Source: Bacillota bacterium
GTDB taxonomy: Bacteria > Bacillota > Clostridia > Acetivibrionales > DSM-1351
Length of the DNA stretch: 64,000 nucleotides
NCBI GenBank assembly: GCA_023412275.1
Contig: JAEYNY010000191.1
Location: 62,001-126,000 of the forward strand
Direction: 5' to 3'
Below, piece by piece: positions 1 to 8,319 of this stretch (position 1 is the first letter of the stretch; every line of letters begins with the position of its first letter). Made by a program: the position numbers and the translations under genes. The notes beneath the pieces were generated by a model that was given only the letters and a program-made list of their open reading frames with translations, ran no database searches and had not been told where the DNA came from.

Positions 1-259
1 TATGGTTAAAAGTAATATTTATTTCGCTTGAATTATTAATAGCAATTAAGTGCTTTCTGGACTTGTAAGTAGTTGTGAACTTTTCTGTCTCTTTTTCCGC
101 CCTTGGCCAATCTTTATTTGTTACTGCCTGCTCTACAGCTTCCAATTGGCTTCTCATGGTTCCTGTCTTGAAACACACAGTAAAAACTATCCACATTAAC
201 AGAAACAGCACAAGCCAAACAAATGCAAGTTTTCTTCTTATGTCAACCCCTATTAGCAC
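1..259 (-). CDS. DUF4363 family protein, 3' end cut by window edge
   Basis: A minus-strand reading frame starts at GTG (257-259) after a clear ribosome site (AGGAGG-type, 269-274, nine bases upstream) and stays open to the left edge. The visible 86 residues begin MLIGVDIRRKLAF, have one N-terminal membrane segment (about residues 10-30), then a charged helical part with NKDWPRAEKE. This layout, and the DW..A motif followed by SSEIN, matches the gene at 1098, so I place it in the same DUF4363 family. Function is unknown. It is divergent from the DUF421 gene at 356, with about 95 bases between, so the two may share a control region. The C-terminus is not visible. Confidence 0.7.
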   Translation of the reverse strand, partial: MLIGVDIRRKLAFVWLVLFLLMWIVFTVCFKTGTMRSQLEAVEQAVTNKDWPRAEKETEKFTTTYKSRKHLIAINNSSEINITFNH

Positions 260-355
260 GAATTATCCACCTCCATTTCATTATTCTGCTTTAATTGCAT
301 AAAAAATATTTACAACAGAATAATAACTTATTATCGGTTATCGGGAGGAATTGAA

Positions 356-1084
356 TTGAATGAAGGACTGGTAGTATGTGTCAGGTCAATTATAAGTTTT
401 TTTTCGCTGCTGATATTTACCAGAATATTAGGCAAAGAGCAAATAAGCCAATTGACATTTTTTGATTATATTCTAGGAATAACAATCGGCTCTATTGCGG
501 CAACATTGTCAACAGACCTTTCCAGCCGTTCATGGCCCCACTGGATAGGGTTACTCGTATGGGCGGCGTTGGGTTTATTGTTGGAATATATAACTATGAG
601 ATGGAGATATGTAGCAAAGTACTTGGAAAATGAGCCTACTATAGTAATTATGAACGGTAAAATAATGGAGAAGACATTAAAGAAGATGAAGTTCAGAGTT
701 TCGGATATTACTGAGCTACTAAGAAACAAGGATGTTTTTGATTTAAACGAGGTTGATTTCGCCATCATTGAACCAAACGGTCAGTTATCAGTTCTAAAAA
801 AACCTGAATTTCAGAATCTTACCCCAAAGGATATGCATATTCAGAAAAAACCATCCGGTATAAGCAGTGAACTGATTTATGACGGAATATTAATAGAGGA
901 AAATCTGAGGCAGCTGGATAAGGATAAGAATTGGCTTTTAAATGAACTTAAAAAGCAAAAAATTTCAAATATTTCAGATGTTTTCATTGCAACACTGGAC
1001 CCGTCAGGTTCCCTGTATATTGATTTATACAACGACCACATGACTAAAATCACTGATATCGGTGATTACAAAGGTCCATATTAA
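356..1084 (+). CDS. DUF421 (YetF-like) membrane protein
   Basis: 242 residues. The start is TTG at 356, set by GGGAGG at 343-348. Three N-terminal membrane segments (about residues 8-25, 35-52, 62-80) are followed by a soluble part. The family signature is visible: an RILGKEQISQLTFFDY stretch, the GSIAA turn, and later LLRNKDVFDLNEVDFAIIEPNG ending with LSVLKK. DUF421/YetF proteins are small membrane proteins of spore formers, some linked to spores; the molecular role is not established. The DUF4363 gene follows 13 bases downstream with its own ribosome site, the usual pairing of these two families, so they are likely one transcript and perhaps one complex (inference). Confidence 0.85.
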   Translation: MNEGLVVCVRSIISFFSLLIFTRILGKEQISQLTFFDYILGITIGSIAATLSTDLSSRSWPHWIGLLVWAALGLLLEYITMRWRYVAKYLENEPTIVIMNGKIMEKTLKKMKFRVSDITELLRNKDVFDLNEVDFAIIEPNGQLSVLKKPEFQNLTPKDMHIQKKPSGISSELIYDGILIEENLRQLDKDKNWLLNELKKQKISNISDVFIATLDPSGSLYIDLYNDHMTKITDIGDYKGPY

Positions 1085-1097
1085 CGGAGGAATCTAA

Positions 1098-1463
1098 ATG
1101 AGAAAATTTCTGGTTATAACTATTCCTATTGTTACACTGGTTTTGTTTATTTTTGTAATGGAAAGTGATACTTTTTTGAAAAGGCCCTTTGGGAAGAATG
1201 ACAGTATACCTAAATCAATTAATACTGTCCTCAATGATATCCAAAAGGATGATTGGGACAAAGCGGTCAAGGATACAAACAATTTATCTGAAGTATGGAA
1301 GAAAATTGTCAGAAGGGTTCAGTTCAGCTCAGAACGTGATGAGATTAACGCATTTAGTATTAATCTTGCTCGTCTTCGTGGTTCAATACTGGCAAAAGAC
1401 AGAGCGGGAGCTTTTTCAGAACTCTATGAAGCATATGAACACTGGGAGGATCTTGGGAAGTAG
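1098..1463 (+). CDS. DUF4363 family protein
   Basis: 121 residues, ATG start with GGAGG eight bases upstream. A single N-terminal membrane segment (about residues 4-21, VITIPIVTLVLFIFVME) is followed by a mostly helical exported or anchored part containing IQKDDWDKAVKD and SERDEINAFSINLARLRG. This is the DUF4363 pattern, commonly found beside DUF421 genes as here. Function unknown; likely a membrane-anchored partner of the DUF421 protein. A homologous gene lies on the opposite strand at the left edge of the window. Confidence 0.8.
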   Translation: MRKFLVITIPIVTLVLFIFVMESDTFLKRPFGKNDSIPKSINTVLNDIQKDDWDKAVKDTNNLSEVWKKIVRRVQFSSERDEINAFSINLARLRGSILAKDRAGAFSELYEAYEHWEDLGK

Positions 1464-1556
1464 GGTTTATATTTTTCTGTTTTAAGCACTGATACTCACG
1501 TATAAAATTGTATCAATGATTGCTTCCAAGATATTTGCAAGTGTTTATAGCGGCTC
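1464..1556. repeat. MITE-like repeat, copy A (half copy)
   Basis: From about 1478 the sequence reads TCTGTTTTAAGCACTGATAC, then CACGTATAAAATTGTATCAA, TGATTGCTTCCAAGATATTT and TATAGCGGCTC. This matches, nearly base for base, the right half of the long copy at 58440-58743 read in reverse. Only one half is present; the outer terminal repeat is degenerate and the left boundary is uncertain. The other copies are at 11816, 39093 and 58440. Confidence 0.7.
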
Positions 1557-1676
1557 AGTCATACTCTTTCTGGCATCTTTTGAAATCACCAGTTTTTCCA
1601 GATTTGCTTCACTGTCAGGCAGTTTGTCAAACTCAATCATGTTGATAGTGTAAAGGAAATTGGACTCCGGTACAAA
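1545..1676 (-). pseudogene. 3' gene fragment ending inside the MITE
   Basis: Between the arginine decarboxylase terminator and repeat copy A, one minus-strand frame stays open and reads like real protein: ...NFLYTINMIEFDKLPDSE, ANLEKLVISKDARKSM. It then runs into the repeat, which supplies the stop (TAA, 1545-1547). There is no start codon with a ribosome site, and an in-frame stop lies just upstream (1677-1679). I read it as a roughly 35-codon remnant of a gene interrupted by the repeat. I do not recognise the family. Confidence 0.4.
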
Positions 1677-1678
1677 TC

Positions 1679-1731
1679 AAAAAAGGTCCGGGGCATTTCA
1701 GACTGTTTAATCTAATTTGCCGGGACCTTTT
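1679..1731 (-). terminator. Terminator of the arginine decarboxylase gene
   Basis: Arms AAAGGTCCGGGGCA and TGCCGGGACCTTT pair around a 25-base loop. On the minus strand the hairpin is followed by a run of T (complement of A at 1679-1684). It lies 20 bases beyond the stop of the gene at 1752. Confidence 0.85.
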
Positions 1732-1751
1732 GTAATAAGTTCTTTATTAAA

Positions 1752-3671
1752 CTATCTTTCGTAGTAAGTGTATCCTCTCAATCCATTATCATATGCGCGC
1801 ATTATTTCTGGTCTTTCACTGGCGCTTATTAAGCCTTCGTGAATTGCCTGTTCCGCTTTTTCACGGAAGCTTACCAGCATATCTTTTGGATCAAATTCAA
1901 CATATGAAAGCACATCAGAAACACTGTCACCATGGATTTCCTTTACAAGGTCATAGGTACCGTCACCATTTATTCTTACGCTGACAACATTTGTGTCTCC
2001 AAATAAATTGTGAAGGTCTCCCAAAGTCTCCTGATACGCACCCACCAAAAATACTCCAAGGTAGTAGTCCTGTTCGCTTTTGAACTCATGAAGCGGAAGT
2101 GTTGTCCTTACATCGTGTAAATCGATAAAGTGGTCAATTTTTCCGTCACAGTCACAAGTTATATCAGCTATTACTGCATTTCTTTTTGGCAACTCAAGCA
2201 GCCTATGCAAAGGCATTATTGGGAAAAGCTGATCTATAGCCCAACTGTCAGGTATTGACTGGAATACCGAAAAATTACAGTAGTAAATATCAGCAATTGC
2301 GCTCTCAATATCCTCTAAGTCAGGGGGAGCATTTTTCAGCTTTTGTTTTTCCTTTGCTATCTGGTTGATGGTATTCCAGAATATCTTTTCAGAAAAAGCA
2401 CGTTCACGGAGACTAATACGTCCATGTTTGAACATGTCACGTATTTCATCCCTGTAGTAAAGGGCATCGTTATAGCACTCCTGTATATTTTTAAGAGTTA
2501 TATTCTTATTTACATCAAACAGATTTCTTATCTGCTCTGATGTATTTTCGTCAAGCTTATCCGGTATATCATGTTCTTCAAATTTTTCTGTATCCAGTAC
2601 ATTAAAAATGAGTACTGAATAATAAGCAACCGTTGTACGCCCTGACTCAGTAACAATTACAGGGTGAGGTACTTCGCTTGAATCAAGGGTAGTCATAACA
2701 GCCTCTACAATATCCATGCAGTATTCTTCAACAGTGTAGTTTCGGCTGTTAGTGTAATTTGTATTTGAACCGTCATAGTCTACTGCCAAGCCGCCGCCCA
2801 AATCAAGGTATCCCATAGGTGCGCCTTCTTTTACAAGTTCGGCATAAACACGGGCGGCCTCCAGAACTGCCGAACGGATATCTCTGATATTCGGTATCTG
2901 TGAACCCAAGTGATAGTGCAATAGTTTAAGAGAATCCAACATTCCCTCTGTCTTTAGCCTATCAACCATGGAAATCACCTGAGACATATTCAGTCCGAAT
3001 ATGCTGCGGTCTCCGCCGGATTCTGTCCAATGTCCCCCTGCTTTTGCAGAAAGCTTTATACGTATACCAATATTTGGCTTAATTCCCAATGTCCTTGAAC
3101 GTTCAAGTACAATATCCAGTTCCCCGGGTATCTCTATTACAAAGAAGCACTTAAAGCCCATTTTTACTGCATATAGGCCCAAATCTATAAATTCTTCGTC
3201 TTTGTATCCGTTACAGATAAGACAGGCTTCCTTATCCTTCATTACCGAAAGTGCAGCAACCAATTCAGCCTTACTGCCCACTTCAAGTCCGTGGTGATAT
3301 CTCTGACCGAATCTTGTTACTTCCTCAACTACCTGCTGCTGCTGATTTACCTTTATAGGGTAAACACCACGGTACGCACCCTTATAATTAAGTTTGTGCA
3401 TTGCTTCATTAAATGAATTATTTAAAAATGAAATCTGTGAATCCAGCAAATTTTCAAAACGCAAGAGTACAGGCATGTCTAGCCCGCGTTCCCGAACCCC
3501 TGATATGATATCCATCAGGCTTACAGCCGCAGAGCCGTTATCCTTATAAGGATTTACCAACACCTCTCCATTGTCAGATACAGAAAAATAGCCGGCTCCC
3601 CAATTCTTAATTCCATAAAGTTCTTCGGACTTTTCTTTAGTCCATCTACCTAAAAGTTCTGCTTTATTCAT
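1752..3671 (-). CDS. speA: Biosynthetic arginine decarboxylase
   Basis: About 639 residues, typical for the family. It decarboxylates L-arginine to agmatine, the first step of the agmatine route to putrescine, in the cytoplasm. It is a fold-type III PLP enzyme: the PLP lysine is in YRGVYPIKVNQQQ near residue 105, and other signatures are HYHLGSQI, LDLGGGLAVDYDGS and the conserved ITCDCDG segment near residue 500. I choose ATG at 3669-3671 (MNKAELLGRW) because AGGAAGAGG lies just before it; an upstream in-frame ATG at 3689 has no ribosome site. It is monocistronic, with its own promoter and terminator. Confidence 0.93.
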   Translation of the reverse strand: MNKAELLGRWTKEKSEELYGIKNWGAGYFSVSDNGEVLVNPYKDNGSAAVSLMDIISGVRERGLDMPVLLRFENLLDSQISFLNNSFNEAMHKLNYKGAYRGVYPIKVNQQQQVVEEVTRFGQRYHHGLEVGSKAELVAALSVMKDKEACLICNGYKDEEFIDLGLYAVKMGFKCFFVIEIPGELDIVLERSRTLGIKPNIGIRIKLSAKAGGHWTESGGDRSIFGLNMSQVISMVDRLKTEGMLDSLKLLHYHLGSQIPNIRDIRSAVLEAARVYAELVKEGAPMGYLDLGGGLAVDYDGSNTNYTNSRNYTVEEYCMDIVEAVMTTLDSSEVPHPVIVTESGRTTVAYYSVLIFNVLDTEKFEEHDIPDKLDENTSEQIRNLFDVNKNITLKNIQECYNDALYYRDEIRDMFKHGRISLRERAFSEKIFWNTINQIAKEKQKLKNAPPDLEDIESAIADIYYCNFSVFQSIPDSWAIDQLFPIMPLHRLLELPKRNAVIADITCDCDGKIDHFIDLHDVRTTLPLHEFKSEQDYYLGVFLVGAYQETLGDLHNLFGDTNVVSVRINGDGTYDLVKEIHGDSVSDVLSYVEFDPKDMLVSFREKAEQAIHEGLISASERPEIMRAYDNGLRGYTYYER

Positions 3672-3785
3672 GGCCCTCTTCCTTTCCATATAACAATTTA
3701 TTCTCTACCTAACAACGGATTATTCTTGAAAATTTCAAGGTGATTCACAAAGGTAAGAGTCAAAAAAATTTTTTTCTAGAAGCAG

Positions 3786-3815
3786 ACAATACCACACTTA
3801 AAGGACTGTTGTCAA
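3786..3815 (-). promoter_or_regulatory. Promoter of the arginine decarboxylase gene
   Basis: On the minus strand TTGACA (3810-3815) is followed after 18 bases by TATTGT (3786-3791), about 115 bases upstream of the start. Just upstream is an 11-base palindrome, GTATGCCATAC (about 3820-3830), a possible operator. Confidence 0.55.
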
Positions 3816-3857
3816 TATAGTATGCCATACTTGTAAATATTCCTAGCAAATCTTTAA

Positions 3858-5069
3858 TTATACATCTATATTATTTAGAAAAAATTCTTTAAGGGATTTG
3901 ATAAAATAAAAAGGAGTTACGGTTAAAATAACCAGTAGGAGACTGGAAGTTATTATAGCTCTGATAGGAAAATATCCTGCCAATATACCTCCCAGAGCCA
4001 TTGCAAATGGTGTCATGGATTGAGTTATCATACTCATAAACGCCATTACTTTGCCTCGCATCTCCTGGGGAGCTGCCGCCTGTACTGTTGTCATAATAAT
4101 TACATTTACAATTGCATTTAAAAAGCCTCCAATGAGTAAAAACAGTATCATAGCAGCAAAACTTGTCAAATAAGCCGAAATAATCAGGCATAGATTTGAA
4201 AGGCCATTTGCCAATATAAGATAATCCAGTTTTCTTTTAAGTGGGACGGATACCGTAGATGAAACGAAAAAGCCTGCCATGGCTCCGCCCATAAAGCAAG
4301 CCATTGCCATACCGTATTTACCCGGGCCTAAACTTGGGTTTTGTTCAAAAAAAGGCATAAACAGAACTATTGCTATGTAGGATAAAAAGTTTACTATTGC
4401 GGCCATTATTAGCAGCAGTCTCAGTCCCTTCATTTCCCACATAAATTTAAAGCCATCACGCATATCCTCAAAAAAGTGATTTTTTTCCTTCTTTTTAATT
4501 CTGGGTATTTTTACAAAAAACAGTGATGAACCTGAGAAAAGATATGATAGTCCATTAAAAAGAAATAAAAATGGTGCTCCCAAAAGTTGAAACAAAAAAC
4601 CCCCCGCAACATTTCCAAGCATATTGGAACCCGTGGATACAATTGCAAGCATTGAATTTGCACCAGCAAGCTTGCTCTTAGGAACCAAATCCGGTACTGA
4701 TGAATTGACCCCCGGACGGAATACGGCTCCGCATATACTCAGTAGTATACCGGTTGCAAACACCATCCAGATGGCAATCACTCCTTTGAATGCCGCGATA
4801 GAGAGTGCAACAATAGATATTCCTCTTAAAATATCCATCAGAATTAATAAAAGCTTTCTATTGTTTCTGTCTATCAGAACTCCTGCAAATGGCGAAAACA
4901 GTACTCCCGGAAAGGTGGATGCTGCCATAAGCGTCCCCATAAGTGCAGTAGAACCTGTTTTTGAAAGAACCCAGAAGCCCAGTGCCACACTGTAAGCAGC
5001 ATCTCCCAATGTTGAAACCAACTGGCTTTGCCATAGTATGAAGAAATTCTTTGTCCACAGTTTTTCCAT
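3858..5069 (-). CDS. MFS transporter (MFS_3/EntS-like exporter)
   Basis: 403 residues with about 12 membrane segments. The N-terminus (KNFFILWQSQLVSTLGDAAY) and the loop 2-3 motif GVLIDRNNRKLLLI are typical of the MFS_3 group that includes macrolide and enterobactin exporters. A proton-driven exporter in the cytoplasmic membrane is likely; substrate cannot be told. It is the last of three tandem MFS genes on the minus strand (3858-7551), starting 39 bases after the previous one with an AGGAGG-like site. A TetR regulator is divergent to the cluster, which suggests inducible efflux. Confidence 0.85.
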   Translation of the reverse strand: MEKLWTKNFFILWQSQLVSTLGDAAYSVALGFWVLSKTGSTALMGTLMAASTFPGVLFSPFAGVLIDRNNRKLLLILMDILRGISIVALSIAAFKGVIAIWMVFATGILLSICGAVFRPGVNSSVPDLVPKSKLAGANSMLAIVSTGSNMLGNVAGGFLFQLLGAPFLFLFNGLSYLFSGSSLFFVKIPRIKKKEKNHFFEDMRDGFKFMWEMKGLRLLLIMAAIVNFLSYIAIVLFMPFFEQNPSLGPGKYGMAMACFMGGAMAGFFVSSTVSVPLKRKLDYLILANGLSNLCLIISAYLTSFAAMILFLLIGGFLNAIVNVIIMTTVQAAAPQEMRGKVMAFMSMITQSMTPFAMALGGILAGYFPIRAIITSSLLLVILTVTPFYFIKSLKEFFLNNIDV

Positions 5070-5108
5070 ATTAACCTCCTAAACCCCTAAAAAGCTATAT
5101 ACAAACAA

Positions 5109-6335
5109 TTAATTTCTATCTGCTAATTTTTTTGTATCCGGCTTTTCATTAATCTTTTTACTTCTTATCATATACCCTGTAACCGCAATAAATTGTGTTA
5201 ATAAACCGAAAATGCATACCCCTGTCCATGAAAAATGTGCAAGGCTGAAGGAACCAAGAAACGAACCTGTTGCACCCCCCACAAAATATGATACCATAAA
5301 TACCGTATTTATCCTGTTCCTTGCTTCATCACTTAATGCATGAACCCTTGCCTGGTTTGAAATCTGGCATGACTGAACACCTAAATCCAGCAGTATTATA
5401 CCTGTTATCAGTCCCCAAAGCTTAAATCCAAGGAACAAAAAGCACAGATATGCTGCTGTTACGATAAACATACCTATTCCCACTGTAAATCTGGGACTTC
5501 TTTTGTCTGCAATCCGGCCCACTACAGGAGCCGCAAGAGCACCTGTTATTCCTATAAGGCCAAATAATCCTGCTGCATCTGCTCCCATTTTGTAGGTGGG
5601 GCTTTGAAGCAGAAATACAAGGGTTGTCCAGAATGCACTAAAAGCACCAAACATCATAGCTCCGTTAAGGGAAGCCTCCCTTAAAACCGGTAGTTCTTTA
5701 GTCAGCTTCCCCATTGACTTGAATAAATCTTTATAGCGAAGGCTTGATATCCCGGGACATTCCGGTATGAATTTTCTTAAAAATACAGCCAATACCAGCA
5801 TCAATACTGCTGCAATCAGATATACAACCCTCCAGCCTAAATATTCACCTATCAACCCACTAAAGGTACGTGATAAAAGTATACCGATGAGTAAACCACT
5901 CATTACAGTTCCTATAATCTTCCCCCTCTCTTTGGGGTCAGCAAGCTGTGCAGCCAGGGGTACTATAAACTGCGGTACTACAGAAGTAACGCCTATGGCA
6001 AAAGACGAAAATGCAATCATTATAATACTATTTGAAAAGAACATCAGCAAAAGAGAGCCACAGGAGCAACAAAGCATTGTAATTATTAATTTTCTTTTTT
6101 CCTTTATATCTGCAAGGGGCAGTAAAAATAACATTCCCAGAGCGTAACCTGCCTGAGTGAGCATTGCCACAAACCCAACACTTACCTGTGTTACATTAAA
6201 TTCTGTGGCAATTTCCGCAAGCAAAGGCTGGATATAATAAAGGTTTGCTACAGTTATTCCGGTTGCTGCTGACATTATAAGTACCAAAAATCTGTTTAAT
6301 TCAAAACTTTTATAAATAACGTTATTGTTTTCCAA
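5109..6335 (-). CDS. MFS transporter (YnfM/YgaY-like)
   Basis: 408 residues, about 12 membrane segments. The N-terminal sequence GITVANLYYIQPLLAEIA is the hallmark of the bacterial MFS branch with ...NLYY.QPLL in helix 1, and LPLADIKEKRKLI is the loop 2-3 motif. Probable drug or metabolite exporter; substrate unknown. Its start overlaps the end of the upstream MFS gene by 14 bases, indicating translational coupling. It belongs to a different MFS subfamily from its two neighbours, so the cluster did not arise only by tandem duplication. Confidence 0.85.
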   Translation of the reverse strand: MENNNVIYKSFELNRFLVLIMSAATGITVANLYYIQPLLAEIATEFNVTQVSVGFVAMLTQAGYALGMLFLLPLADIKEKRKLIITMLCCSCGSLLLMFFSNSIIMIAFSSFAIGVTSVVPQFIVPLAAQLADPKERGKIIGTVMSGLLIGILLSRTFSGLIGEYLGWRVVYLIAAVLMLVLAVFLRKFIPECPGISSLRYKDLFKSMGKLTKELPVLREASLNGAMMFGAFSAFWTTLVFLLQSPTYKMGADAAGLFGLIGITGALAAPVVGRIADKRSPRFTVGIGMFIVTAAYLCFLFLGFKLWGLITGIILLDLGVQSCQISNQARVHALSDEARNRINTVFMVSYFVGGATGSFLGSFSLAHFSWTGVCIFGLLTQFIAVTGYMIRSKKINEKPDTKKLADRN

Positions 6336-7551
6336 AAAGCCTTGCTCCTTTCAATAATATAAGTACAGGAATCATTAGTATGACTATTGCCGCACCACAA
6401 GAGACAAAGCCAATCCGGGCATTGAAGACTTGTGTCATTGCACCTGCAAACAAATTGCCGATTGGTGTTGAGCCTGCAAAAACCAGCGTATAAATGCTCA
6501 TTACTCTTCCCCTGTGCTCATTGTCCGTATTAAGCTGCAATGCAGAGTTTGAACTTGAGCTGAACATAACGAAGAAAAAGCCTGTTACGGCTAGAGCCAG
6601 ACCTGTAAGTATGAATTTATCAGTAAATGCAATTAAAATCAGCAGTAACCCAACCACAACCGGAACGGCACGAAGTATAAACCTTTTGGGGCCTGACCTG
6701 CTGAAAGAGGCTACGTAAACAGCGCCGAACAGTGAACCAACTCCCATAAAAGACATAAGATACCCGAAACCCGCTTCTTCCATATGAAGAATCTTTGATG
6801 TAAATACCGGTACCAGAACGCTGAAGTTAGGTGCAAATGTACCGACTATAAGCATAATTATTATCGTGGAGAAAAGAATTTCATTTTTTAATATATATCT
6901 AAGTCCTTCTGCAATATTTTGAAATAGTGTTTTTCCCTTTTCAACGGCCTCATTTTCTATCTCTATGGGCTTTATGAAAAACAGGCTTATTAATACAGCT
7001 CCAAAGCTTACTGCATTTGCAAAGAAGCAAAAAGCTACACCTGAGTATTCCATTAAAATACCTGCAATTGCAGGCCCTATAATTCTTGAAATGTTAAAAA
7101 CAGTGGAATTCAGAGCAATTGCAATCATAAGGTCTTCTTTTCCAACCAATTCAATCACAAAGGATTGCCTAGCAGGCATATCCAGCGTATTTGCCACTCC
7201 AAGAGCCGTAGCCATTATTATCAGGTGCCAGTACCTTATTTCCCCTGTAAAGGCTAAAATCGCAAGAATGAGTGTAATTAACATTGATGCTGACTGAGTA
7301 ATTATAAGAATTTTCTTCTTAGGAAATCTATCAATTATAACCCCGGCAAACAAGGAAAATAACAGAACAGGCAAAAATTGAAGTGCGCCTACCAACCCTA
7401 GCAAAAAAGGAGAATCAGTTAGTTTATATGCAAGTAGAGGCTGGGCTATATTCTGCATCCAGGTTCCTATTTGTGAAATACACATTCCGAACCAGTAATA
7501 CCTGAAATTTTTATGCCTCAATGATATAAACGGGTTGTTTATATTTGCCAA
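6322..7551 (-). CDS. MFS transporter (MFS_3)
   Basis: 409 residues. The N-terminus INNPFISLRHKNFRYYWFG and QIGTWMQNIAQPLLAYKLT, with loop motif FAGVIIDRFPKKKILI, is a classic MFS_3 exporter signature. It is the first gene of the three-MFS cluster and its start lies 168 bases from the divergent tetR gene; the palindromic operator there may control both directions (inference). Substrate not predictable. Confidence 0.87.
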   Translation of the reverse strand: MANINNPFISLRHKNFRYYWFGMCISQIGTWMQNIAQPLLAYKLTDSPFLLGLVGALQFLPVLLFSLFAGVIIDRFPKKKILIITQSASMLITLILAILAFTGEIRYWHLIIMATALGVANTLDMPARQSFVIELVGKEDLMIAIALNSTVFNISRIIGPAIAGILMEYSGVAFCFFANAVSFGAVLISLFFIKPIEIENEAVEKGKTLFQNIAEGLRYILKNEILFSTIIIMLIVGTFAPNFSVLVPVFTSKILHMEEAGFGYLMSFMGVGSLFGAVYVASFSRSGPKRFILRAVPVVVGLLLILIAFTDKFILTGLALAVTGFFFVMFSSSSNSALQLNTDNEHRGRVMSIYTLVFAGSTPIGNLFAGAMTQVFNARIGFVSCGAAIVILMIPVLILLKGARLFGKQ

Positions 7552-7655
7552 TTAACCGCCTTCTTTCCAGTTTAACTGATAAATATTATACAATCAAACA
7601 ACTACACTCTTCAACTATTTATATATTCCGTTTTTTTACAGAATTGTATTAGGTA

Positions 7656-7684
7656 TTGCGAAATTAATTACAATATTATACAAT
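7656..7684 (+). promoter_or_regulatory. Promoter of the TetR gene
   Basis: TTGCGA (7656-7661), a 17-base spacer, then TACAAT (7679-7684). The -10 box overlaps the first arm of the operator, fitting autorepression. Confidence 0.5.
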
Positions 7685-7708
7685 ACTACCAAACGGTAGG
7701 TAGTATTG
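7681..7708. promoter_or_regulatory. TetR operator palindrome
   Basis: CAATACTACC (7681-7690) and GGTAGTATTG (7699-7708) are perfect 10-base inverted arms with the 8-base centre AAACGGTA. The site covers the end of the promoter and stops ten bases before the TetR start codon. It is the obvious binding site for the adjacent TetR protein. Confidence 0.75.
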
Positions 7709-7718
7709 AGGAGATAAC

Positions 7719-8294
7719 ATGAAAAAAAATGAAATACTGGACAAATCATTAGAGTTATTTGCTGGCAAGGGATATTTCGGTACTCACATGGATGATATCG
7801 CTAAAGCTGTGGGAATTAAGAAAGCTTCCTTATACTCACATTACTCAGGTAAAGAAAGTATATTCAAAGCTGTATTCAATAATATTTGGGAAGATTACTC
7901 TTCTTTCATTGATAATTTGACAGCTTTTAGTGAGGAGACAAATTGTCTGGATAAATTAGTAAGTATTTTCTCCGGCTATTTGAAGAACTGTAGGAATAAT
8001 AACAAAATGGTCTTCTGGGATAGATACTATTATTACCCACCAGAATACTTAAAAGATTATATTTTACAAAAAACATATGAAATTGAAATGCTTTTCATAA
8101 ACAAAATATCAATAATCATCGAACAGGGAATCAAAAACGGAAATATCAGGAATATACCTGCAAACGATGTAGCCTTGTCTTTCTATTACATGATGATAGG
8201 TTTTTCCATGACGGTTAAATTTTACGATGATAGGGAGATCGAAAAGGATATCGTTAAATGTACAACTGTATTTCTGGATGGTATAAGAAATTAA
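7719..8294 (+). CDS. TetR/AcrR family transcriptional regulator
   Basis: 191 residues. The N-terminal helix-turn-helix is clear at about residues 5-50 (ILDKSLELFAGKGYFGTHMD, then IAKAVGIKKASLYSHYSGKE), followed by an all-helical ligand domain. ATG is preceded by GAGGAG. It likely represses itself, the aldo/keto reductase 25 bases downstream and perhaps the divergent MFS cluster through the palindrome at 7681-7708. The inducer is unknown. Confidence 0.9.
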   Translation: MKKNEILDKSLELFAGKGYFGTHMDDIAKAVGIKKASLYSHYSGKESIFKAVFNNIWEDYSSFIDNLTAFSEETNCLDKLVSIFSGYLKNCRNNNKMVFWDRYYYYPPEYLKDYILQKTYEIEMLFINKISIIIEQGIKNGNIRNIPANDVALSFYYMMIGFSMTVKFYDDREIEKDIVKCTTVFLDGIRN

Positions 8295-8319
8295 ATTATA
8301 AGTTAGGAGGATATTTTAT

